Below are positions 51,552 to 60,185 of a stretch of DNA of 64,000 bases, piece by piece. A program made the translations under genes and the position numbers. Origin of the DNA: Kitasatospora sp. MAP12-44 (GTDB lineage Bacteria; Actinomycetota; Actinomycetes; Streptomycetales; Streptomycetaceae); NCBI RefSeq assembly GCF_029892095.1, contig NZ_JARZAE010000004.1, positions 806,001-870,000 on the forward strand, in the 5' to 3' direction. Below the pieces are notes generated by a model that made no database searches, was not told the origin of the DNA, and was given only the letters and a program-made list of their open reading frames with translations. Positions within the stretch are counted from its first letter, which is position 1. Each line of letters starts with the position of its first letter.

Positions 51552-51870
51552 GCTGTGCGGCGGTGGACCCCGAGTCCACCACCCGTGGCGCTGTGCGCCG
51601 GCACAAGGTGTGGCTCCACCACAGTTGTTGATCCCATCGTGTGGTTCACGCCCGCTGACGCCCGCGGAGCGGCTCGGTACGTTGACCGAATGCCGCGTGG
51701 GCGCTCCCAACAGGCGGCGGGTTCCCGATCCGTGCCGTTCTTCCGGTCCACCGGCTCAACCCCTTGCGGCAGTTCGCATCCGGCAGACGCATCGCAGCCG
51801 GCCATGCCGACCCCTCCGCTGCCGCGCAATCTCCAGGCGTCCACCGGTCGGTGGGCAGAGAGGCCTATCC
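51552..51870. other. Intergenic region before the secreted metalloprotease-like gene
   Basis: About 320 bp. A small GGTGGAC/GTCCACC hairpin lies near 51558-51576. A TTGACC hexamer lies near 51683 without a clear -10. No credible ORF; apparent frames are antisense-type artefacts of GC bias. Confidence 0.45.
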
Positions 51871-53223
51871 ATGTTACGCAGGTCGTTCAAACTCCTCGGC
51901 CGAGGCGGTAGCACCACCCGCAGGACCCTCTCCCGGGTCTGCGTGGGTGCCGGCGCCCTGGTACTGACGGTCGCCGCCGGTGCCGCCGCTCCGGCAGCCG
52001 GTGCCGCGACTCCGCAGCACGACACGCACCCGCTCAAGCCAAGGCCGCACAACGCCGCACCGGCGGTCATCGGCGGTGCGCTGATCAACCACGGCGGCCC
52101 GGTGCAGTCCGCGCCGCGGGTGTACGTGGACTACTGGGGCTGGGGTTCGGACCCGAGCGGCGAGCAGAACTATCTGAACCGGTTCCTCTCCTCGGTCGGC
52201 GGCACCCCGTGGCTCGCCACCGTCGACCAGTACGGCGCCGACTCGGCTCCCGGCCTGCTGGCCGCGACCTGGTCGGACCCGGCGGCGGTCCCCGCCAGTC
52301 CGAGCGACGCCCAGATCCAGGCCGAGGCGGCAGCCGCGGCCAACCACTTCGGCACCGGCACCTCGGTGAACGTCCAGATCGTGGTGGCCACCCCGACCGG
52401 CCACTCGACCCCCGGCTTCGGCAGCCAGTGGTGCGCGTACCACGGCGCCGTCGCGTCGCTGCCGAACGTGACCTACACGGACCTGCCGTACATGACCGAC
52501 GCCGGCTCCGGCTGCGGCGCGGACATGGTGAACGGCTCGGGCGGCCTCCTCGACGGCGTCAGCATCGTCGAGGGCCACGAGCTCGCCGAGGCCATCACCG
52601 ACCCGATGCTCAACGCCTGGTACGACGCGGGCGGCAACGAGATCGGCGACAAGTGCGCCTGGTCGGGCCTCTCGAACATCGGCACCTCCGCGGGAACCTT
52701 CGCCGTTCAGCCGCTGTGGAGCAACGGCGCCAACGGCTGCGTCCTGTCCACCGGGTACCCCCAACTGCTGACCGCCGGGTCGTTCGAGCAGAACACGACC
52801 GGCTGGCAGCGGCTCGGGCCGCCCGGTGCGATCGTGAACATGGTGAACTACAACACGGCCACCGGCGCCCCGGCTCCGGCCCATGACGGCACCGGGTACC
52901 TGGCGTTCAACACCAACACCGCCGGCGGCTCGGTCTACCAGGACATCCCCGTCAGCGCCACGGTCGGCGCGTCGTACACGGCCTCGGTGTGGCTGTCGTC
53001 GCAGTCCGGGGGCGCCAGCGGGACGTTCTGCCTGTGGGGTCTCGGTGCGTCCAACACGAACGTGTGCACCGCCTACAACGTGAGCTCCAGCACCGGCTAC
53101 CAGTACTTCCAGGTCGTGTACAACGTCCCGCAGGCCATCTCCACCCTGCGGTTCCAGGTGTACCCGACTGCCAACGGCGGGACGACGGACATGGATACCG
53201 CAAGCACGGTCCGAACGGGCTGA
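51871..53223 (+). CDS. Secreted HELAE-type metalloprotease-like protein with CBM-like C-terminus
   Basis: 450 residues. Long signal peptide (about 1-47, ending APAAGAAT). The catalytic-type region SIVEGHELAEAITDPMLNAW contains HExxx and a downstream Asp in the pattern HELAEAxTDP seen in a family of secreted actinobacterial and fungal proteins of unproven activity. Residues ~300-450 (QLLTAGSFEQNTTGWQRLGP) form a CBM4/9-like beta-sandwich. GAGAGG precedes the ATG. It lies between two chitosan-degrading enzymes but lacks their operator. Confidence 0.75.
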   Translation: MLRRSFKLLGRGGSTTRRTLSRVCVGAGALVLTVAAGAAAPAAGAATPQHDTHPLKPRPHNAAPAVIGGALINHGGPVQSAPRVYVDYWGWGSDPSGEQNYLNRFLSSVGGTPWLATVDQYGADSAPGLLAATWSDPAAVPASPSDAQIQAEAAAAANHFGTGTSVNVQIVVATPTGHSTPGFGSQWCAYHGAVASLPNVTYTDLPYMTDAGSGCGADMVNGSGGLLDGVSIVEGHELAEAITDPMLNAWYDAGGNEIGDKCAWSGLSNIGTSAGTFAVQPLWSNGANGCVLSTGYPQLLTAGSFEQNTTGWQRLGPPGAIVNMVNYNTATGAPAPAHDGTGYLAFNTNTAGGSVYQDIPVSATVGASYTASVWLSSQSGGASGTFCLWGLGASNTNVCTAYNVSSSTGYQYFQVVYNVPQAISTLRFQVYPTANGGTTDMDTASTVRTG

Positions 53224-53232
53224 CGCCACGGT

Positions 53233-53266
53233 GAGGGTGGCCGTGGGACTCCCCACGGCCACCCTC
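53233..53266. terminator. Bidirectional terminator
   Basis: GAGGGTGGCCGTGGG (53233-53247) and CCCACGGCCACCCTC (53252-53266) form a perfect 15-bp stem with a 4-nt loop between convergent secreted-enzyme genes. Confidence 0.9.
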
Positions 53267-53282
53267 TACCGCAGCTCGGTGA

Positions 53283-56168
53283 CTAGCCGACCACGTCGAT
53301 CTTGGGCATGTTCCAGCCGGAGACGCTCACCACCGGCGTCGCGCCCTTCAGGTCGGCCGACTTGTAGGTCGCCGTCAGGGTCTCGGACTCGCCGGGCCAG
53401 AGGGTGACGTCGTTGTCGCTCCAGATCGAGGACTGCAGCTCGTTGTCCCCGGGCAGTTCGGCGCCGGCGGCCGTCCCGCGCCGGATGTCCGCGCGGAGGA
53501 AGAAACCCACCGTCGGGGTGGTCGAGTCGTTGGTGACGGTCACCGTGACCAGCCGGTCGGAACCGCTCGGGCCGGGCTGGTCGGTGGTCGTCGCGGTAGC
53601 CGAGACAGCGGCCCGCGGCAGGCTCTGCAGGGCCTTCAGATTGGCGTACGAGGTCATGGTGGACTGCGGCTGGCCGATGCTCTTCGCCCAGTTGGTGACG
53701 TCCGGTGTGGTGGAGTTCCAGTAGACGTTGCGGTCCACCACCGCGCCGTTGCGGCGCACCAGCAGCTCGACGAAGTAGACCGTGCCCGCCGCGCTCGGCA
53801 GGGTCGGCTTGAGCACGGAGTTGAGCACCTGCTGCGAGCCCAGGGCGAGGTTGCTCGCGGTCCTGTCGTCCAGCAGCGCACCGGCGGTGCTGTAGACCTT
53901 GGCCTCCACGCTCACCCCGGTCTGCGCCGCGCCGCCGAGGTTGTCGAGGGTCACCGTGTCGGTGTCCAGGGCGTAGAGCGCGTGCAGCGGCCGGTTGGCC
54001 TTCTGGGCGCCGAAGTACGCGCCGGCCTGGTCGCCGTCGTTGTTGTAGAGCGACCAGAGCAGGGTGGGCCAGCCCTTGTTCAGCTGCCAGTAGAAGGTCC
54101 CGGTCGAGGGTGCGGTGGCGTTGGTCGAGTGGTCGAGGTAGGCCTCGAACTGGGCGCGGGTGGACTCGTAGTTCTGGACCTGCGCCTCCTCGACGTACTG
54201 GCTCAGGCTCGTCCAGGCGCCGTAGCGGTTGGTGATTGCGGTGTCCATGTTGTAGTTGGTGCCGAAGTGGTAGTTGGTGTGCGAGGTGCCCTCGTAGTTG
54301 TCGTGGTACTGGTTGGCGCTCGGGTTCTTCCAGAGCGCACTCTGGTCGGCGGGTGACAGGAAGCGGTTGATCGAGTCCATCGTCGGCACGGTGTTGCCCG
54401 AGCTCTGCTCGCTGTCGAAGCCCCAGGCGCCGCCCGCGTTGGTCAGCGTGGAGTCACTGCTGTCGTAGTGCGCGGTGTCGTACCAGTAGTTCGGCGGCAC
54501 CCAGTCGTACGGGCCCTCCTTCTCGCCGGAAGTCCCGAGCTGGGGGCTGGAGTTGTACTCGGCGGAGGAGATGAACGGGACGCTGAAGTCGGCCGCCGCG
54601 AAGCCCTTGAGCGCCAGCGTCTCCTGGGTGGCGGTCGGGGCGTTGTCGCTCCACTGGAAGCTGAACACCGAGGGGTGGTTGCGCAGCGTCCGGCCGAGCG
54701 ACTGTGCGGTCAGCTGGTACTGCGCCTGCTCGGCGCCGGTGTAGCTGGTGTTCTCCCAGAAGTCGCAGCACTGGTAGCCGGCGTTGACCAGGATGCCCGC
54801 CGCGTCCATCTGCTGGTACCAGTCGGCCGGCATGAAGTGGCCTTCCAGGCGTACCGTGTTGACGCCCATCGCCCGCATCAGGCCGATCTGCTTGGCGGTG
54901 TCCGCCGGGTCGTAGCGCAGGAAGAGGTCCGGGTCCCAGCCGCCGCCGCGGATCACCAGCGGGACGTTGTTGATCTTGAATGCGCGCACACCGGCCGGCG
55001 CCGCTTTCGAGGCACCGACCAGCGAGGAGCCGACGGTGCGGATGCCGAAGGTCTCACTGGTGGAGTTGAGGACGGCGCCGCCCTGGGCGACCGAGGTGGC
55101 CAGCGTGTAGAGCGGCTGCGCGCCCAGCTGGTACGGCCACCAGATCTGCGGGGAGGTGATCGTCAGAGCGGGGTAGGCGGGCGGCGCGAAGCTGACCGTC
55201 CGGGTCGCGCCGGCCGCCACCGTGACGCTCTGGCTGACGGTGATCGGCGCGCCGCCGCCCGGCGGGGTGACGCTCGCGCTGACCGTGCCGCTCTGCGCGG
55301 CGGTGGAGGTGTTGGTGACGTCGGTCTTCACGGTCAGCGCCGAACTGCCCAGGTCCGTGGCCGTGTTCTGGTCGACGTGCGCGTTGCCGGCGACCAGCGG
55401 GCCGCCGGTCTGCAGCTGAACGGGGAACTGGATGCCGGTGTTGTTGTCCGGCGGGATCTGCGACCAGTCGACATTGTCGACGGTGAGCATGGTCGCCGGG
55501 TTGTTCGGGTGCATCTCGATCGCCAGCGAGTTGGCGCCGGGGACCAGCAGCCTGGTCACGTCGAAGGCATTGCGGGCGTAGCCGCCGGTGACGGTGGTCG
55601 AGGCGGCCACCTCGGTACCGTTCACCCAGACGTCGGCCGCGCCGATCACGCCGTTGAGCACCAACGTGGCGTCCTGACCGGCCGGCGGCGCCGTGAAGTC
55701 GGTGCGATACCACCAGGGTACGGAGAACTGCGCGAGGGTGTCCGCGCCGATCTTCGTCAGCTGCCCGAAGCAGGTCTTCATCGTGGTGGAGCTGAAGACG
55801 TTCGGGCAACTGCCGTTCTGGAGCAGCGCGTTGATCTCGGTACCGGGCGCCCCGCCACCGTCGTCGGCGACGCTCAGCCAGCCGGCGGTGCTGAAGCCGG
55901 GAGTGGAGATCAGCCGGCCGGACTGGGTGGCGGTGGCGCTGGTCAGCACCTTCCAGCCGGTGGCGGCGCCGAGGTCGGAGACCGCACTGGAGCCGGTGGG
56001 CGGATCCTGGAACGCGGCGGTGGAGGCGGTGAGCGGCGCGAGGGGCGACGTGAGAGGTGTGCCGCCGCGAGCAGGCGCCATGGGGGCGGCGCCGGACTGC
56101 TGGACGACCAGCGCCATGACCCCCAGGGCCAGCGCGGCGGTCGTCAGCACACTGCTTCGAGGTGCCAT
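53283..56168 (-). CDS. csxA: Secreted GH2 exo-beta-D-glucosaminidase (CsxA-like)
   Basis: 961 residues. Signal peptide at 1-28 (LTTAALALGVMALVVQQSGA). The GH2 jelly-roll, Ig-like and TIM-barrel domains follow in order. SVFSFQWSDNAPTATQE carries the acid/base Asp and FISSAEYNSSPQLG the nucleophile Glu, in the exo-glucosaminidase-specific setting (SDNAP, SAEYNSSP) rather than that of beta-galactosidases. It releases glucosamine from the non-reducing end of chitosan oligomers made by an endo-enzyme such as the nearby GH8 protein. A palindrome at 56242-56260 lies upstream. Confidence 0.92.
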   Translation of the reverse strand: MAPRSSVLTTAALALGVMALVVQQSGAAPMAPARGGTPLTSPLAPLTASTAAFQDPPTGSSAVSDLGAATGWKVLTSATATQSGRLISTPGFSTAGWLSVADDGGGAPGTEINALLQNGSCPNVFSSTTMKTCFGQLTKIGADTLAQFSVPWWYRTDFTAPPAGQDATLVLNGVIGAADVWVNGTEVAASTTVTGGYARNAFDVTRLLVPGANSLAIEMHPNNPATMLTVDNVDWSQIPPDNNTGIQFPVQLQTGGPLVAGNAHVDQNTATDLGSSALTVKTDVTNTSTAAQSGTVSASVTPPGGGAPITVSQSVTVAAGATRTVSFAPPAYPALTITSPQIWWPYQLGAQPLYTLATSVAQGGAVLNSTSETFGIRTVGSSLVGASKAAPAGVRAFKINNVPLVIRGGGWDPDLFLRYDPADTAKQIGLMRAMGVNTVRLEGHFMPADWYQQMDAAGILVNAGYQCCDFWENTSYTGAEQAQYQLTAQSLGRTLRNHPSVFSFQWSDNAPTATQETLALKGFAAADFSVPFISSAEYNSSPQLGTSGEKEGPYDWVPPNYWYDTAHYDSSDSTLTNAGGAWGFDSEQSSGNTVPTMDSINRFLSPADQSALWKNPSANQYHDNYEGTSHTNYHFGTNYNMDTAITNRYGAWTSLSQYVEEAQVQNYESTRAQFEAYLDHSTNATAPSTGTFYWQLNKGWPTLLWSLYNNDGDQAGAYFGAQKANRPLHALYALDTDTVTLDNLGGAAQTGVSVEAKVYSTAGALLDDRTASNLALGSQQVLNSVLKPTLPSAAGTVYFVELLVRRNGAVVDRNVYWNSTTPDVTNWAKSIGQPQSTMTSYANLKALQSLPRAAVSATATTTDQPGPSGSDRLVTVTVTNDSTTPTVGFFLRADIRRGTAAGAELPGDNELQSSIWSDNDVTLWPGESETLTATYKSADLKGATPVVSVSGWNMPKIDVVG

Positions 56169-56241
56169 CTGTACTCCTTGGACGGGAGCGGGGGATACGG
56201 GAGCGGGGATACGGGAGCAGGGGGATACCGGAGCGGACTAA

Positions 56242-56260
56242 GTTAGGAAACTTTACTTAC
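56242..56260. promoter_or_regulatory. Chitosan-regulon operator-like palindrome (GH2 gene)
   Basis: GTTAGGAAACTTTACTTAC on the plus strand reads GTAAGTAAAGTTTCCTAAC toward the GH2 gene, 16/19 identical to the GH8 site at 49644-49662. It lies 74 bp upstream of the GH2 ATG. Repeated GGGGATACGGGAGC units (56190-56235) occupy the leader. Confidence 0.75.
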
Positions 56261-56425
56261 TGGCGTAAGAAGCTACTGACCCCGGGCACCGCGGTCAACG
56301 GGTTCCGGGACGACGGGTTCGGACCCAGGAGCGTCAGGGCACACTGGATGGACGTGGCGGCCCGGACCGCAACGCGTGACGATGGGCAGTGTGTGCCAGG
56401 CCGACCGGCGATCAAGGAGGAAGCA

Positions 56426-57778
56426 GTGCGCCCCGAGGCTACGAGCCCGGACGAGGCCACCGAGACGCAGCGCCTCCAGTTGCACGAGCTGGAGCAGGCC
56501 CGCGCCCGCCTCGCCTTGCTGGACGCCGCCGCCGACCGCCTTGGCACCACCCTCGACGTCGACACCACCTGCGCCGAGCTGGCCGACTTCGCCGTCCCCC
56601 GGCTGGCGGACCTGGCCACCGTCGACGTGCTGCCGGAGGCCCTGCTGGACCGCCGCGGCGCCACCCACACCGCCGTACCGCGCCTGAGGCGCACTGGCAT
56701 GGCCGCCACCCCCGCACTGCTGCCCCGCCTTGGAGCCCTCGCGGCGCCCGGCGAGTCCGTCCGGCACCTGGAGGGCTCGTCGCCGGCGCGTTGCCTGGAG
56801 ACCGGAAAGGCGGTGATCGGCAACCTGCTCTCCGACGAGGAGCTGAGCCGCTCGGCCGCCGACCCCCGGACGCTGGCCGCCTACCGGGCCGCGGGCATCG
56901 ACTCGGTGCTGGTCGTACCACTCACCGCGCGCGGACATCTGGTCGGCGTGCTGTCGCTGGGGCGGGTGGGCGGCTCGTCCTCCGCGTTCACCGACGACGA
57001 TGTCGTCCTGGTGGAGGACCTGGCCTGCCGGGCCGCGATCGGCATCGACAACGCCCACCGCTACACCCGCTCGCAGGGCATCGCCTTGCAGCTGCAGCGC
57101 GCGCTGCTCTCCGAGCCCGGCAACCCGCACCCCAACCTCCAACTCGCCTCGCGCTACCTGCCGTGCGGAACCACCTCGATGGTCGGCGGCGACTGGTACG
57201 AGACGGTCCGGCTGCCGTTCGGGCGCACCCTGCTGGTGATGGGGGACGTCATGGGCCACGGCGTCGAGGCCGCCGTCGACATGAGCAACTACCGCTCCAC
57301 GCTGCGGTATGTGGCCGCCATGGACCTGCCCCCGCACCGGATCCTGCGCCAGCTGGACACCATCATCTCCGAGCACGAGTCGGCCCGGCCGGCCACCTGC
57401 CTGCTCGCCCTCGCCGACCCCGGGCGGAGCCGCTGGACGTTCTCCAGCGCCGGCCACCTGCCGCCCGCGCTGATCGGTGCAGACGGGGCGACCGAGCTGA
57501 TCTCCGTGCCCACCGGCCCGCCGCTCGGCACCGGGCTGGGCGGCTACGAGCAGTGCACCCGCGAGCTGCGCCCCGAGCAGGTGCTGCTGCTGTACACCGA
57601 CGGCCTGGTGGAGCGGCGCGGCGAGGACATCGACGCCTCGCTCGACCGGCTCGCGGCGCTGCGCCCACCGGCTGCCGGTGACCTGGACGACCTGCTCGAC
57701 GCCGTCCTGCACGGCCTGGCGCACCCGGCCGTCGACGACGACATCGCCCTGCTGGCAGCGCGGGTCCGACCGCGCTGA
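56426..57778 (+). CDS. GAF-SpoIIE (PP2C-type) serine phosphatase
   Basis: 450 residues from GTG 56426 (AAGGAGG upstream). A short N-terminal coiled coil (ETQRLQLHELEQARARLALL) leads into a GAF-like sensor domain (~30-200; AGIDSVLVVPLTARGHLVGVLSLGR). The SpoIIE phosphatase domain has metal-binding GDWYETVRLPFGRTLLVMGDVMGHG, FSSAGHLPPALI and LLLYTDGLVERRGEDI. It likely dephosphorylates an anti-sigma-factor antagonist, linking an unknown signal to sigma control. No partner gene is adjacent. Confidence 0.9.
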   Translation: MRPEATSPDEATETQRLQLHELEQARARLALLDAAADRLGTTLDVDTTCAELADFAVPRLADLATVDVLPEALLDRRGATHTAVPRLRRTGMAATPALLPRLGALAAPGESVRHLEGSSPARCLETGKAVIGNLLSDEELSRSAADPRTLAAYRAAGIDSVLVVPLTARGHLVGVLSLGRVGGSSSAFTDDDVVLVEDLACRAAIGIDNAHRYTRSQGIALQLQRALLSEPGNPHPNLQLASRYLPCGTTSMVGGDWYETVRLPFGRTLLVMGDVMGHGVEAAVDMSNYRSTLRYVAAMDLPPHRILRQLDTIISEHESARPATCLLALADPGRSRWTFSSAGHLPPALIGADGATELISVPTGPPLGTGLGGYEQCTRELRPEQVLLLYTDGLVERRGEDIDASLDRLAALRPPAAGDLDDLLDAVLHGLAHPAVDDDIALLAARVRPR

Positions 57779-57972
57779 CCGCCCCCGCCGTACGCCGTAC
57801 GCCGCGCGGACGACGATTCTGCTGGACAAGTTCACCCCGGCGACGTTCGGCGGCGACCTGCTGTTCGTCACAGTCGATCATGGTCGGACGGTGAGCACGC
57901 CAGGCGCCGAGCTGTGCAGCGCCCGCCGTACCGAGCGCGAACCTGCGAAACCGTGATGAGAGGAACTCCCCG

Positions 57973-58188
57973 ATGGCGAACCCGTTCGAGGACGCGGACG
58001 GCACCTACCTGGTGCTGGTGAACGACGAGAACCAGCACTCGCTGTGGCCGGCCTTCGCCGAGGTCCCGGCCGGCTGGACCGTCGCGTTCGGTCCCGACAC
58101 CCGCCCGCTCTGCCTGGAGTACGTGGAGACCAACTGGACGGACATGCGCCCGGCCAGCCTCATCCGGGCGATGGCCGACACGCAGTAG
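57973..58188 (+). CDS. mbtH-like: MbtH-family protein (orphan)
   Basis: 71 residues with all hallmarks: [38 protein letters not shown] and [14 protein letters not shown], including the conserved Trp residues. MbtH proteins bind and activate adenylation domains of nonribosomal peptide synthetases. No adenylation domain exists in this window, so it must serve in trans or be left over from a lost cluster. Confidence 0.95.
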   Translation: MANPFEDADGTYLVLVNDENQHSLWPAFAEVPAGWTVAFGPDTRPLCLEYVETNWTDMRPASLIRAMADTQ

Positions 58189-58273
58189 CAGTAGCGGTCG
58201 CAGCAGCCGCAGCGCCGCGGGGCCCGGGCTGATCGCCCGGGCTCAGCGGCGTTCGGGCTCAGCGGCGTTCGGG

Positions 58274-58891
58274 CTACGCCAGCAGCACCGGGATGTCCGC
58301 CAGCACGGTGGCGACCGCCTTCCTGCTCGCGCCCCAGTCGATCAACTGCCCCGGCGTGTGCGCCTCGGCCAGCACGCTCACCCCGCTCGCGGTCCGCCGC
58401 ACGGTCACCGCCAGCACTCCCCCGAAGGCCCGCCAGTCGGACGGCACCTCCGCGGTGATCGTGCAGCCGTCGGCGTGCTGCTGCACCGACCGCACCCGCT
58501 GCCGCATCCGCGCCAACGAGCAGAGCGTCGCCACGATGGCTCGCCCGACCGGCAGTTGGAACTCGGCTGTCCGGGACGCCCCGGTCGACAGCCCCCGCAG
58601 CAGCGCCCGCTCCCGCCCGCGCCGCATGCCCCGCTCGACTCCGCGCCCGATGATCGGCGACTCCAGCAGAGGCGCGAGGAACTGCCGGGCGCTGGGCAAC
58701 CCCGCCCCCGCCCGCGCCGCACACGCCTCGATGGTGTTCCAGACGTCCGGATCGGCGGCCAGCACCTCGTAGCGGTGCTCGTCCTCGTAGCGGTGCTCGT
58801 CCTCGTAGCGGTGCTCGTCCTCGTAGCGGTGCTCGTCCGAATTGTCGTACAGCCCGCCGCCACCCTGGTCCACAGCACTCACATCCTTCAC
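58274..58891 (-). CDS. Hypothetical protein with DEHRYE hexapeptide repeats
   Basis: 205 residues, not recognised. After a short acidic start, residues ~19-42 are four perfect DEHRYE hexapeptides from an 18-bp tandem repeat (58766-58837). The remainder is a soluble alpha/beta region with GRAIVATLCSLARMRQRVRSVQQ and VLAVTVRRTASGVSVLAEAH. Possibly a regulatory or ESX-type EspG-like protein, but this is weak. The highly charged repeat may bind metal through its His residues. Confidence 0.6.
   Translation of the reverse strand: MKDVSAVDQGGGGLYDNSDEHRYEDEHRYEDEHRYEDEHRYEVLAADPDVWNTIEACAARAGAGLPSARQFLAPLLESPIIGRGVERGMRRGRERALLRGLSTGASRTAEFQLPVGRAIVATLCSLARMRQRVRSVQQHADGCTITAEVPSDWRAFGGVLAVTVRRTASGVSVLAEAHTPGQLIDWGASRKAVATVLADIPVLLA
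58766..58837. repeat. Four 18-bp tandem repeats
   Basis: CTCGTAGCGGTGCTCGTC is repeated four times without change, encoding DEHRYE on the minus strand. Perfect identity implies recent amplification. Confidence 0.97.
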
Positions 58892-59205
58892 TGCACGCGA
58901 TCATCTCACCCGTCCGGCGGCCACACCGCAGCGCGGTGACCATCGCATGAACCGGGGACGTCCGCCGGTTCGGCCCAGCGTTCTGGCGCTCCCTCTCCGC
59001 ACGAAGTTCACAATCTCGCCAGTTCACCGACAACTCAAAGGCGCCTGCCGCGCGGGATACTTTCTCCCGGCACCGAAACCGGGCATGTCCATGCCCGGTC
59101 GCCGCCACGTCAGCCAGTGGCCTCCGCTACGAGGCCGACGCGGCGGGCTCGCACGTCCCCCGTGAGCCGGCAACCGAACCCGGCTCGTGTCTGACTGGAG
59201 TCCCC
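58892..59205. promoter_or_regulatory. Upstream region of the acid phosphatase
   Basis: 314 bp. Two GTTCAC elements (59006-59011 and 59022-59027) resemble PhoP-box cores but lie 16 bp rather than 11 bp apart. ACCGGGCATG (59078-59087) and CATGCCCGGT (59090-59099) form a perfect 10-bp palindrome with a 2-bp centre. Pho control of the phosphatase is plausible but unproven. Confidence 0.4.
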
Positions 59206-60093
59206 ATGCGTACGAGGTCGCGTCTTGCCGGGCTGTCCATCGCCGCCGTGGCAACCGCCGTCGCACTGTCCACGGCGCTCTACTCGCCCGCCACCGCCGT
59301 CGCCGCCCCCGCCGCGAAGGCCAGCGTCAGCGCCGTCCCCACCTACGCACACGTCGTGGTCGTCATGGAGGAGAACCACTCCTTCGACGACATCATCGGC
59401 AACACCGACGCCCCCTACATCAACTCCCTCGCCGACCAGGGCGCGTTGATGACCTCCTCGTTCGGCGTCTCACACCCCAGCGAGCCCAACTACATGGCGC
59501 TCTTCGGCGGCAGCACCTTCGGTCTCAGCTCCGACGCCTGTCCCGTCAACAAGGGCAACACCGCGAACCTCGGCTCCGAGCTGCTGGCCTCCGGCAAGAC
59601 CTTCAAGGGCTACTCGGAGGGCCTGCCGAAGACCGGCTCGACCAGCTGCACCTCGGGGGCCTACGCCCGCAAGCACTCCCCGTGGGTCAACTTCAGCAAC
59701 GTGCCGGCCGCCGACTCGGTCCCGTTCACCGCGTTCCCGAGCTCGTCGAACTACGCGAACCTGCCGACCCTGTCGTTCGTGATCCCGAACCTCAACGACG
59801 ACATGCACGACGGCACCATCGCCCAGGGTGACTCCTGGCTGCAGAGCAAGATGGCCGCCTACGCGACCTGGGCGCAGCAGAACAACAGCCTGCTGGTCGT
59901 CACCTGGGACGAGGACGACTACACCGAGAGCAACCAGGTCCCGACCATCTTCTTCGGCGCGGGTGTCCAGAGCGGCCAGTACACCGAGACGATCAACCAC
60001 TACAACGTGCTCTCCACCCTGGAGTCGATGTACGGGCTGAACCCGGTCGGGGCGAGCAGCACCGCCGCGCCGATCACCGACATCTGGGGCTGA
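59206..60093 (+). CDS. Secreted phosphoesterase (acid phosphatase type)
   Basis: 295 residues with a signal peptide (about 1-33). The phosphoesterase family signature is VVVVMEENHSFDDIIG, then SFGVSHPSEPNYMALFGG, LPTLSFVIPNLNDDMHDG and LVVTWDEDDY, which together supply the metal/phosphate residues of the phospholipase C/acid phosphatase group. It releases phosphate from organic esters outside the cell. A strong terminator follows. Confidence 0.88.
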   Translation: MRTRSRLAGLSIAAVATAVALSTALYSPATAVAAPAAKASVSAVPTYAHVVVVMEENHSFDDIIGNTDAPYINSLADQGALMTSSFGVSHPSEPNYMALFGGSTFGLSSDACPVNKGNTANLGSELLASGKTFKGYSEGLPKTGSTSCTSGAYARKHSPWVNFSNVPAADSVPFTAFPSSSNYANLPTLSFVIPNLNDDMHDGTIAQGDSWLQSKMAAYATWAQQNNSLLVVTWDEDDYTESNQVPTIFFGAGVQSGQYTETINHYNVLSTLESMYGLNPVGASSTAAPITDIWG

Positions 60094-60120
60094 CACCCCG
60101 CCGCCCAGCGACCGTACAGA

Positions 60121-60157
60121 GCGCCCCGGTCCGAGCAGCGTGCTCGGGCCGGGGCGC
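60121..60157. terminator. 17-bp hairpin terminator
   Basis: GCGCCCCGG, a T-G pair and CCGAGCA (60121-60137) pair with TGCTCGG and CCGGGGCGC (60141-60157) around a 3-nt GCG loop, between the phosphatase and efeO. Confidence 0.88.
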
Positions 60158-60185
60158 CCGGCCCGAGCGAAGGAACCCCCAAGCC

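Noticed and set aside
59006..59032. A canonical PhoP box
   Set aside because: The two GTTCAC cores are 16 bp apart rather than in 11-bp direct-repeat units.
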